Assembly: GCA_947505565.1 (NCBI GenBank)
Contig: CANNLB010000092.1
Location: 1 to 7,700, forward strand
Length of the DNA: 7,700 nt
Direction of reading: 5' to 3'
From: Acidobacteriota bacterium
GTDB lineage: Bacteria > Acidobacteriota > Terriglobia > Bryobacterales > Bryobacteraceae
The notes under the pieces were generated by a model, which saw only the letters and a program-made list of their open reading frames with translations, was not told where the DNA came from and searched no databases. The translations under genes and the position numbers were made by a program. Below, in pieces: positions 1 through 7,204 of this stretch; position 1 is the stretch's first letter; each line of letters starts with the position of its first letter.

Positions 1-460
1 TCGAATACGGCAGGCCGTAGAAGGAATCAAAGCCGTGGCGAGTCGGCAGGAATTCGGGCTGATCGCCGAGGTGCCATTTGCCGACACAGGCTGTGGCATA
101 GCCCTTGGTTTGTAGAAGCCGGGCGACGGTGACTTCGGACGGATTGAGGCCGTGCCAGTCGCCAGGCATCAGCACCGCGTGCCAGGAGCCGAACGACAGG
201 CCGACACGCTTCGGATAGCAGCCCGTCATCAGCGCGGCGCGGGACGGCGAGCAGACCGGCGCGGCGTACCAGGAGGTGAACCGCATCCCTTCCTTAGCCA
301 TACGAGCTAGGTGCGGCGTATAGCCGACCTCGGGCCGGTAGGGCTCGATGTCGGCATAGCCCATGTCATCGCAGGTGATGAGGACGAAGTTGGGAGTCTT
401 CGGACTCGCGGCGCGAACGGCCACCGCACTCGCTGCCGATAGCCATTCGCGACGGGTCAT
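1..460 (-). CDS. Type I (formylglycine) sulfatase, N-terminal part, cut by window edge
   Basis: This is a probable arylsulfatase-family enzyme that hydrolyses sulfate esters outside the cytoplasm. The 153 visible residues start at the ATG 460-458. The N-terminus reads TRREWLSAASAVAV, a twin-arginine (Tat)-like leader, followed by the family core: FVLITCDDMGYADI (metal-binding D31/D32), the sulfatase signature CSPSR (C70-R74) whose cysteine is normally converted to formylglycine, and GKWHLG (K128, H130). About two thirds of a typical 450-500 residue sulfatase lies outside the window. It begins 17 bases after the stop of the PQQ dehydrogenase gene, with no strong Shine-Dalgarno visible, so it is probably translated from the same message. 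Substrate cannot be told from this fragment. Activity would need a formylglycine-generating or anSME-type maturase, which is not in the window. Family assignment is firm; substrate is unknown. Confidence 0.93.
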   Translation of the reverse strand, partial: MTRREWLSAASAVAVRAASPKTPNFVLITCDDMGYADIEPYRPEVGYTPHLARMAKEGMRFTSWYAAPVCSPSRAALMTGCYPKRVGLSFGSWHAVLMPGDWHGLNPSEVTVARLLQTKGYATACVGKWHLGDQPEFLPTRHGFDSFYGLPYS

Positions 461-462
461 TT

Positions 463-486
463 GTTACTCAATTGGGGTTACTCAAT
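463..486. repeat. 10-bp direct repeat at a gene junction
   Basis: The decamer gttactcaat occurs at 463-472 and again at 477-486, separated by 4 bp. The repeat spans the end of the PQQ dehydrogenase gene (stop at 480-478) and the gap before the sulfatase start at 460. It looks like a small local duplication that set the spacing between the two genes. No function is evident. Confidence 0.6.
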
Positions 487-2016
487 CGTGAACGACCACA
501 AGGTGTGCCCCGTGGCGATCGCGATGTGCTGCTTGCCGTCGGCGGCGGTGTAGCTGATCGGGTTGGCGAACGCCTTGCCGCCAGTGGGGAACTTCCAAAG
601 CAGCTTGCCGGTTGCGTCGTCCAAAGCCAGGACGTCGCCGTCGCCGGTGGAGCTTACGACCAGGCCGCCGGCCGTCGACAAGACGCCCGCCCAGGAGGTG
701 GAGCTCAACGGATACTCCCACTTGGCTGTTCCGGTTTTCGGGTCCATCGCTTTGATCGCGCCGGTGGCTTCTTCGCCGGGTTTCGAGACGAAACGGCCGG
801 CCAGATACCAGCTGCCTTCCTTGTAGGTATCGTCGCCGGAGTAGAAGACGCCCCCTTCATCCATCGTCATCACGTAGTGAAGCTTGGTGGCGGGCGAGTA
901 GCTGGGCGCTTGGAAATTGGTCGCGCCGGGAGAGTTCGGGTAGACCATGTTTCCGGTTTCCGTGGGAGAGGTGTTGGGCAGAACGGTGGGGCGGCCCTTG
1001 GCGTCGAGATCCTTCTGCGCCCAAGTCTGGCGGACGTACTGTTTGCCGAGCAGATACTGGCCGGTTTCGCGGTCGAGGACGTAGTAGAAGGAGTTCCGGT
1101 TGGCGAACAGGATGAGCTTGCGCAACTTGCCTTGCCACATGTCGTCGGCAACGATGGGCACTTGCGTCGAATCCCAGTCGTGGACGTCGTGGGGGGTGAA
1201 CTGGAAGAACCACTTCATCTTGCCGGTATCGGCATCGAGGGAGAGGAGGCAGTTGGAGTAAAGATTGTCGCCCTTGCGCTTATCGCCTTTCCAGTCGGGT
1301 CCGGGGTTGCCGGTGCCCCAGAAGATTTGGTTGGTGCCGGGGTCGTAGCTACCGGTGACCCAGGTGGTCGCGGAGCCGTATTTGGAGCTATCGCCGAGCC
1401 AGGTTTCGGCACCCTTTTCCCCAGCCGCGGGGACGGTCCAGGTGCGCCAGGCTTGCTTGCCCGTCTTGGCGTCGTAGGCGGCTAGGTAACCGCGCGCGCC
1501 GAACTCGCCGCCGGCACTGCCGATGATCACTTTATCTTTGACGATCAGAGGAGCGACGGTGGAGGAGTAGCCCTTTTTGTAATCGGCGACGGCGACGTCC
1601 CAAACGACGTTACCGGTGGAGGCATCGAGCGCAACCAGATGGGCGTCGAGGGTGCCGATGAAGATGAGGTCGCCCGAGATGGCGACGCCGCGATTGACTT
1701 TGCCACAACAGAACGGCACGTTGTCGGGCAGGACGCGCTTGTAGCGCCAGAGAACTTTGCCGGAGCGGGTTTCGAGAGCCGTCACGTCCGAGGGCGGCTC
1801 GGAGATGTACATGATGCCGCCGCGCACGATCGGCGAAGCTTCGAACTTGTCGGTGCGGTCAAGCTGCATGGCCCAGGCGAGCTTCAGCTTGCCCGCGTTG
1901 GCTTTCGTAATCTGCCTGAGCGGAGAATAGCGATGGCCTTCGACGTTGCCTTGGAAGTGCAACCAGTCCTGGGCTAGGAGCGTACTAGCGGTGAGGAGGA
2001 GGGCCGAGAATCTCAC
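478..2016 (-). CDS. PQQ-dependent alcohol dehydrogenase (quinoprotein), lanthanide-type motif
   Basis: This is a periplasmic quinoprotein that oxidises alcohols or aldehydes and passes electrons to a cytochrome c. It has 512 residues, starting at GTG 2016-2014 with a good ribosome site (GAGGTGG, 2026-2020). A short hydrophobic leader (about residues 1-16) suggests export. At least six blades of the eight-bladed propeller show the D-x-x-T/S-G-x-x-x-W docking motif (for example LDASTGNVVW, LDADTGKMKW). Active-site features match the methanol dehydrogenase family: vicinal cysteines C103-C104, metal ligands E171 (GGEFGARG) and N237 (WGTGNPGPD), catalytic D280 in TPHDVHDWDST, and R307 (FANRNS). 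The residue two after the catalytic Asp is D282, the pattern of lanthanide-dependent enzymes (XoxF, PedH); calcium enzymes have Ala, Ser or Thr there. There is no CxxCH, so this is a quinoprotein rather than a quinohaemoprotein, fitting the cytochrome c gene just upstream, whose stop overlaps this start by 4 bp. Substrate is unknown. At 512 residues it is shorter than MxaF/XoxF (about 600). Confidence 0.92.
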   Translation of the reverse strand: MRFSALLLTASTLLAQDWLHFQGNVEGHRYSPLRQITKANAGKLKLAWAMQLDRTDKFEASPIVRGGIMYISEPPSDVTALETRSGKVLWRYKRVLPDNVPFCCGKVNRGVAISGDLIFIGTLDAHLVALDASTGNVVWDVAVADYKKGYSSTVAPLIVKDKVIIGSAGGEFGARGYLAAYDAKTGKQAWRTWTVPAAGEKGAETWLGDSSKYGSATTWVTGSYDPGTNQIFWGTGNPGPDWKGDKRKGDNLYSNCLLSLDADTGKMKWFFQFTPHDVHDWDSTQVPIVADDMWQGKLRKLILFANRNSFYYVLDRETGQYLLGKQYVRQTWAQKDLDAKGRPTVLPNTSPTETGNMVYPNSPGATNFQAPSYSPATKLHYVMTMDEGGVFYSGDDTYKEGSWYLAGRFVSKPGEEATGAIKAMDPKTGTAKWEYPLSSTSWAGVLSTAGGLVVSSTGDGDVLALDDATGKLLWKFPTGGKAFANPISYTAADGKQHIAIATGHTLWSFTIE

Positions 2017-2741
2017 AGGCCACCTCGCAGAGAGAACAGATAAGCGATGACGTTGTCGAGCTCTTCGGCGCTGAAGACCTTGCTGTAATTGGGCATGGAG
2101 GATTTATTGATGTCGCGTTGGATGGCGCTGGTCGCGCTCTTGTCGATGGTCTGCAGTTGCGCCTTTCCATCGCGCAGGCTGAGGTAGAAATTGTCTTCGT
2201 TGAGGCGGATGCCGGATATTTTTCGGCCGTCCTTCATCGTGGCGTGGACCATAGTCCAGCCGCCGACCATGGCCGCATCGGGGGCGACGATGGAGGTTCG
2301 CAGATTGGAGGGGCTGCGCATGGCGCCGATCTGGGTGAGGTCGGGGCCGGAGCGTCCGCCCTTGCCTTCGACCATGTGGCACCCGGCGCAACCGCCTTTA
2401 CCGCTATATAGTATCTTGCCTTTGGCGGCATCGCCGGGAAGGCTGGTGGGGGCGGTTCGCCCGAGGGAGCGAACGTACCCGGCGACCTCGCTCATCTCGG
2501 CATCGGTCATACCCAAGGCCGGCGGCATGCCGGTGCCAGGGATGCCATTGCGGATGATATTGAGCAGCGACGTATCGGTCGGCGCGTGTACCAGATTCGG
2601 CGTGACCAGGTTGGCGGCGAAGCCGTCGTCGCCTTTGCCATGGCAAAAGGCGCAGTGGAACTGGTAGAGTTTTTGGCCGGTTTGCGCCCAGGCGCCGGCT
2701 GCCAGGCAGGTGGCGAATAACAGAATTCTAGATAACCGCAT
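2013..2741 (-). CDS. Secreted dihaem cytochrome c with TIGR02603-like second haem domain
   Basis: This is a 242-residue periplasmic electron carrier. The start chosen is ATG 2741-2739, giving a clear signal peptide (MRLSRILLFATCLAAGAWA, probable cleavage after residue 19) and an AAGG site 7 bases upstream. A longer in-frame reading to 2969 would run into the cytochrome b gene and bury the signal peptide, so it is rejected. Domain 1 is a class I cytochrome with CAFCH (C30, C33, H34) and a GMPP methionine (M72) as likely sixth ligand. Domain 2 has CAGCH (C118, C121, H122), then GPDLTQIG, DGRKISGIRLNEDNFYLSLRD and SMPN (M206). This resembles the haem-binding domain TIGR02603, common in Planctomycetes, Verrucomicrobia and Acidobacteria. 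It lies 14 bases after the cytochrome b stop and overlaps the PQQ dehydrogenase start (GTGA). It is probably the electron acceptor of that dehydrogenase; that role is inferred from context. Confidence 0.9.
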   Translation of the reverse strand: MRLSRILLFATCLAAGAWAQTGQKLYQFHCAFCHGKGDDGFAANLVTPNLVHAPTDTSLLNIIRNGIPGTGMPPALGMTDAEMSEVAGYVRSLGRTAPTSLPGDAAKGKILYSGKGGCAGCHMVEGKGGRSGPDLTQIGAMRSPSNLRTSIVAPDAAMVGGWTMVHATMKDGRKISGIRLNEDNFYLSLRDGKAQLQTIDKSATSAIQRDINKSSMPNYSKVFSAEELDNVIAYLFSLRGGL

Positions 2742-2755
2742 AAGAGGACCTTGTA

Positions 2756-3391
2756 TCACACATGATGAGACGCGCGCCATGCTTTGTACCATTTGGGGTG
2801 GTGGAATCGAGCCCATTCCGGCAACACATAACCGCGGAGCATGGCGCGCATCGAGTGCGGTACCGCGGCGGTGCCCATATAAACATGCACCAAAATACTG
2901 GTGATCGAACCGATCGCGGCCAGGGGATGGGCCGCGATCGAGATAAGCCGCAGTGAGCGCGGCATCCACTCCGGGAACCAGAGGACGAAACCCGAAACGA
3001 AGAGCGCCAGGGTGGTGGCCAATTGGGCCCAGAACAACATTTTCTGCCCGGCGTTAAAGCGGCCGGAAGGGGGCAGGGCGGCGTGGTCGTGCGTGGCGTA
3101 CTTGTGCATCCGGGTGAGCCAGATGCGGTCGTCGGCATCGAGGCGCATGCCGTTAGCCCAACGGCGGGCCATCACTCCCATCACGACGGCGAACACGACG
3201 CCGACCCAGGGATGAGAGCCGCGGATGTGATAGCCACCGCCCATCATGGTGGCCATCCAGTAGAGCTTCGGCGACCACAGCGCGAGGCCGGTGAGGGTGG
3301 CGTAGAAGAAGCTAAGGGCGGCCATCCAATGCATGACGCGTTCGTAGGCGTCGAAGCGCGGGATGCGGATTTCCGAGTTACGATTTGTCAC
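2756..3391 (-). CDS. fdnI: Formate dehydrogenase gamma subunit, cytochrome b (FdnI/FdoI type)
   Basis: This integral membrane subunit carries b haems and links the formate dehydrogenase to the quinone pool. The GTG start at 3391-3389 is preferred because a perfect GGAGG (3402-3398) sits 6 bases upstream; it gives 211 residues. An ATG at 3412 would add 7 residues but has a poorer ribosome site. The sequence shows the family pattern: RVMHW near the N-terminus (H21), about four hydrophobic segments (roughly residues 22-40, 61-76, 118-139, 152-173), and histidines H60, H155 and H169 placed like the haem ligands of E. coli FdnI. The C-terminus is rich in His and aromatics (ARFHHPKWYKAW, ending ASHHV). 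The gene overlaps the beta subunit by 14 bp. The fdn name is by family; FDH-N and FDH-O types cannot be separated here. Confidence 0.92.
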   Translation of the reverse strand: MTNRNSEIRIPRFDAYERVMHWMAALSFFYATLTGLALWSPKLYWMATMMGGGYHIRGSHPWVGVVFAVVMGVMARRWANGMRLDADDRIWLTRMHKYATHDHAALPPSGRFNAGQKMLFWAQLATTLALFVSGFVLWFPEWMPRSLRLISIAAHPLAAIGSITSILVHVYMGTAAVPHSMRAMLRGYVLPEWARFHHPKWYKAWRASHHV

Positions 3392-4187
3392 TTGGGTCCT
3401 CCGGGTGGCCATGCTTCTCGGGATCCTGCGGGCCGTAGATGACGAAATGGAAGAAGGCTCCGAAGACGGTGCCCCAGAACATGAGCGTGCCCATCCACTT
3501 CATCGGCCCCTTCCAGAGGCTGACGGTCCAAGGGATGACGGGGTCTTTGGGCAGGCCGTACTTCTCGGGTTCGCTGGCGTGCTTGAGGACATAGAGAACG
3601 TTGGTGCCGCCAACGCCCTGGGGGTTGTAGACGCCAGCGTCGGCGAAGCCATCGGCCTTCAGCTCGCCGGCGCGCGTTTCAGCCAGGTGGAGTAGTTCAT
3701 CACGTTCGCCGAAGTTGAGGCAGTTGGTGGGGCAGGTCTTGATGCAAGCGGGTTCGAGGCCGACGGCGGTGCGGTCCGAGCAGAGGGTGCACTTGTACGC
3801 TTTCTTGGTGGTCGCGTTCAGCCGCGGGACATCGAAGGGGCAGCCGGTGATGCAGTAGCCGCAGCCGATGCAGTTTTCGTGAACGAAATCGATGGTTCCG
3901 TTGGCCAGCGGCACGATGGCGCCGGGGGCCGGACAGGCGGCGAGACAACCGGCATCGGCGCAGTGCATGCACTGATACTTGGACATCAACCACGACGTCG
4001 CCCCATCCTTTTCGAACTCGTTGAACTTGATCAAATTCCAGAAGTTGGCTTCGAGTTCGGGCTTCGTTTGATAAGAACCATCAAACGTACCCATCGTGTA
4101 TTCCTGGTCGTTCCACTCCTGGCAAGCGACTTCGCAGGCCTTGCAACCGATACAGAGCGTGGTGTCAATGAGCTTGGCGACGATCAT
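3378..4187 (-). CDS. fdnH: Formate dehydrogenase beta subunit, four [4Fe-4S] clusters (FdnH/FdoH type)
   Basis: This electron-transfer subunit carries electrons from the molybdenum/tungsten subunit to the membrane cytochrome b. It has 269 residues from ATG 4187-4185, preceded by GGAGA (4199-4195) at 7 bases. Sixteen cysteines form four ferredoxin-type groups: CIGCKACEVAC (C12, C15, C18, C22), CMHCADAGCLAAC (C73, C76, C81, C85), CIGCGYCITGC (C106, C109, C112, C116) and CTLC...CIKTC (C133, C136, C148, C152). One extra cysteine is C156. A single C-terminal membrane helix (about 229-251, GTLMFWGTVFGAFFHFVIYG) anchors the protein, as in E. coli FdnH. There is no signal peptide; the family is exported as a partner of the Tat-tagged alpha subunit. 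Its start overlaps the alpha subunit stop as ATGA, indicating translational coupling and fixed stoichiometry. Confidence 0.95.
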   Translation of the reverse strand: MIVAKLIDTTLCIGCKACEVACQEWNDQEYTMGTFDGSYQTKPELEANFWNLIKFNEFEKDGATSWLMSKYQCMHCADAGCLAACPAPGAIVPLANGTIDFVHENCIGCGYCITGCPFDVPRLNATTKKAYKCTLCSDRTAVGLEPACIKTCPTNCLNFGERDELLHLAETRAGELKADGFADAGVYNPQGVGGTNVLYVLKHASEPEKYGLPKDPVIPWTVSLWKGPMKWMGTLMFWGTVFGAFFHFVIYGPQDPEKHGHPEDPSDKS

Positions 4188-7100
4188 CCGATTTTCTCCA
4201 CATTGACGAGAAAGCCCTTATATTCAGGGGTTCCGCAGTTGGGGTCGTAGGCGCTGGGGGTTAGATTGTTGATGAGCGGGCCGTGGACCTTGCCGACAAA
4301 GCCCCAGTGAATCGGCAGACCGATCTGGTAGATTTTCTTGCCGCTTACCTTGAGGGTTCGCAGGCGCTTCGTAACCAGGGCCGGGCCTTCGATTTTCCCT
4401 CGTGCGGAGGAGACGCGGACGAGCGTCTTGTTGGCGATGCCCTTTTCTTTAGCCAGCTCTTCGGGGATTTCGACGAAGAAGTTCGACTGCAACTCCGAGC
4501 TCGAACTGGTGTGCTTGGTCCAGTAATGGAAATGCTCAGTCAGGCGGTAGGTAATGGCGACGAAGGGGAAGTCCTTCGCGGTGCCGAAGTGGTCCATGTC
4601 ACTGTTGTAGGTTCGCAGCAGGGGATTCGCGTTGACGGTGGGATGGAGCGAATTGTCGACGGGGCTTTCGGCGGGCTCGTAGTGTTCGGGGAACGGCCCT
4701 TCGACGAGGTCGGGAGCGAAGAGGCGGGCAACGCCTTCGGGCAGCATGATAAAGGGTGCCATCGTCTCGGGAGGGGCGTCGGCCTTGTAGTCCGGAGTGT
4801 CGCCAGTCCAGCGTTTACCGTTCCAGCGGAGGGGGGCGCGGGTTTCATCCCACGGCTTGCCGGCGGAATCAGTGGAGGCGCGGTTGTAGAGGATCCGCCG
4901 ATTGGCGGGCCAACTCCACGCCCATTGAGGGTAGAGGCCGAGGCCGGTCGGATCACCTTGGCCGCGACGGGACATCTGGTTACCGGCTTCGGTCCAGGAG
5001 CCGGAATAAACCCAGTTGCCACAGGCGGTTGAGCCATCGGCTTTCAACTCGCCGAAGCCGTTCAACTGCTTGCCGGTTTCGAGATCAACGCCGTTAACTT
5101 CGCGGGCCACTTCGCCGAGCAAGGGCCGCTTGGGCATGGCGTAGTTCCACTGCATGTTCATGAGTGGCTCGGGTCGGGCACCGCCTTCTTTGGCGTACAG
5201 GTCCTGGACGGCGTGGAAGAGGTCGGAGATGATGTCTTGGTCTCGCCGGGCGTCGCCGGGTGGATCGACGGCGGCTTCCTTCCACTGCAACCAACGGGAG
5301 GAGTTCACAAACGCGCCGTCCTTTTCCGCGAAGCAGGCGGCGGGCAGCAGGAAGACTTCGGTCTGAATGTCGTCGGCCTTCAAGGACTGGGGATACTCTT
5401 TGTCGGCCAGTTCCTTAGCGCGCCAAAAGGCGGCGGTTTCAGTCTCGAAGTTTTCGGCGACGATGAGCCACTTCAGCTTCGAAAGCGCTCGGATCATCTT
5501 CGGCGTGTTGGGACCATTGGCCACGGGATTCATGCCGAAGCTGATGAGCCCATCCATCTTGCCGGCGTGCATTTGGTCGAAGAACGTGCCCCAGGAATGG
5601 TCGGCACCTTCTTCCACTTTCGGCAGCCAGTCGTAGCCGAAATCGTTGGCTTTGGTCGCGTGGGGGCCGTAGTAAGCCTTCAGCAGGCTGGTCATGAACT
5701 TGGGCGTATTGCCGAGGTAGTTCAGGCTGTTCGGACGCAGCGCCTTCGGGGTGTTGGCCTTCAGGTAGTCGGCCAAGTTTTCGTGATTGGCGCGGGGAAT
5801 TTTGAGATACCCCGGGAGGGTATTCCAGGCACCCATGTCGGTGGAGCCCTGGATGTTGGCGTGGCCGCGCTGGGCGTTGACGCCGCCGCCGGGCATGCCG
5901 ATGTTGCCCATGAGCAACTGGACCATGGCCGCCGCGTGAATCAACTGGACGGCGAAGCTGTGATGGGTCCAGCCGAGGGCGTAGAGGACGGTGCCGCTTT
6001 TGTCGGCGGCGGCGGCGATGGTGATCATCTCCGCCGCTTTGACGAACTCTTCGGCGGTGCAGCCGCAGATGTTGGCGACGACTTCGGGGGTGTAGCGGGA
6101 GTAGTGCGTCTTCATCAACTGGAAGACGCAGCGGGGATGCTCGAGGGTAGGGTCGACCTTCGCGTAGCCCTGGCCGTCGAGCTCGTACTGCCAGGTGGCC
6201 TTGTCGTACTTGCCGTCTTTCCAACCGGAGAAATGGCCTTCGGAAAAGCCGAAGCCTTCGGCGATGAGGAAGCTGGCGTTGGTATTCAGTTCGACGTACT
6301 TGCGCTGGTACTTGTTGTTCGAAACGGCGTAGTGGATGAGACCGCCGAGGAAGGCGATGTCGGTGCCGGAGCGGATGGGGACGTAGAGATCGCTGACGGC
6401 GGCGGTGCGGGTGAAGCGCGGATCAATGCAGACGATTTTAGCCTTGCGGAGACGCTTGGCTTCCATGACAAAGCGAAAGCCAACGGGATGATTTTCGGCG
6501 GGGTTGCCGCCCATGACGAGCACGACGTCGGCGTTGGCGACGTCGGTCCAGCCGTTGGTCATGGCACCTCGTCCGAATGTGGCGGCCAAACTGGCCACCG
6601 TGGGGCCGTGTCAAAGCCGGCTTTGATTCTCGTAGGCCACCATGCCGAGTCCGAAGCGGAACTTGCTAAGCAGGTAGTTGATTTCGTTGGTGTCGGTGCA
6701 GCCGCCGATCATCGCGATGTTTTTGAGGCGATTGACGGTACGGCCTTGGGGGTCTTCGGCTTCGAAGCCTTTATCCCGCGAGTCCTTGATGAAGCGGGCC
6801 ATCTTCGGCACGGCTTCGGCCCAGGACATCCGCTTCCATTCGCGGCTGCCGGCGGCGCGGTGTTGGACGGTGGTGAGTCGACGATCGCTCTGGACAAACT
6901 CTTCGAGCGAGGCGCCCTTTGAGCAGAGGGTGCCTCGGTTGATGGGGCTATCGGGGTCGCCTTCGATGTGAACGATGGCTGGCTTCACATTGCGGGATTT
7001 GTCTCCGATGGTGTGGACGACCACGCTGCAGCCGACGGCGCAGTAAGGGCAGATGGAGTTCGTCTTGGTGGTATTGGCCGTCTTCAGCGTGGCCGGCGAG

Positions 7101-7204
7101 TTTTCGGCGACCGCCGTCGGAACGGTGACGGCCGTCGCTCCGCCAACCGCAGCCCCCTTCGCAGAGCGCTTCAAGAATTCGCGACGAGAACTTTCCTTGG
7201 GCAT
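4184..7204 (-). CDS. fdnG: Selenocysteine formate dehydrogenase catalytic subunit (FdnG/FdoG type), UGA read through
   Basis: This bis-MGD molybdo- or tungsto-enzyme oxidises formate to CO2 in the periplasm. Read through UGA at 6613-6611 it is 1006 residues, close to the roughly 1015 of E. coli FdnG. In order: Tat signal SSRREFLKRS (residues 5-14); [4Fe-4S] site CPYCAVGC plus LCSKG (C52, C55, C59, C94, with K96); Sec198 in NQSRL-U-HGPT; cofactor-binding stretches MGGNPAENHPVG (about 230-241), DPRFTRTA (261-268) and PIRSGTD (276-282); and a C-terminal dinucleotide-binding domain from TYRLTEHFHYWTKH (about 885) to the end. Similarity to E. coli FdnG continues unbroken on both sides of the UGA, so this is not a pseudogene. 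The start at 7204-7202 is well bounded, because an in-frame stop lies only six codons upstream (7225-7223) with no start codon between. No clear Shine-Dalgarno precedes it. It is the first gene of the apparent operon. Function requires SelA, B, C and D elsewhere in the genome. Confidence 0.96.
6581..6599 (-). promoter_or_regulatory. Bacterial SECIS element (SelB-binding hairpin in the coding mRNA)
   Basis: Starting 11 bases after the UGA, the mRNA can form a 7-bp stem, GGUGGCC paired with GGCCGCC, closing a 5-base loop AGUUU. Counting the UGA as bases 1-3, the loop has G23 and U24, and U17 sits in the stem opposite G31 (a wobble or bulge). These are the same three positions that matter for SelB recognition in the E. 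coli fdhF SECIS, although the rest of the helix differs. The hairpin would direct Sec-tRNA insertion at the UGA. Folding was judged by eye. Confidence 0.85.
6611..6613 (-). other. Selenocysteine UGA codon (Sec198)
   Basis: This TGA lies in frame between two segments of one formate dehydrogenase. The upstream part ends ENQSRL and the downstream part continues HGPTVASLAATFGRGAMTN, matching the E. coli FdnG context in which Sec is followed by HGPTVASLAPTFGRGAMTN. The Sec ligates the active-site Mo/W. The next residue is the conserved catalytic histidine (H199). Confidence 0.95.

Noticed and set aside
472..1485. Plus-strand open frame (337 codons) opposite the PQQ dehydrogenase
   Set aside because: Its Gly/Val/Arg-rich product shows no family features, and the opposite strand carries the intact catalytic motifs.
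2742..2969. N-terminal extension of the cytochrome c to give 318 residues
   Set aside because: The extension overlaps the cytochrome b gene, has no membrane or haem features, and would place the obvious signal peptide internally at residue 77.
4283..5032. Plus-strand open frame (249 codons) opposite the C-terminal part of the formate dehydrogenase
   Set aside because: Same shadow pattern; the minus strand there encodes the conserved cofactor-binding domain.
6596..6613. Frameshift or nonsense pseudogene reading of the formate dehydrogenase
   Set aside because: Both halves are in the same frame, the UGA is exactly at the known Sec site, the flanking residues match FdnG, and a SECIS-like hairpin follows. 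Starting at GTG 6598 would lose the Tat signal and FeS cluster.
5213..6922. Long plus-strand open frame (569 codons) opposite the formate dehydrogenase gene
   Set aside because: It is antisense to a strongly conserved gene, runs straight through the selenocysteine codon region, and its product is low-complexity Gly/Val/Ala with no recognisable motif. It is a codon-bias shadow in high-GC DNA.
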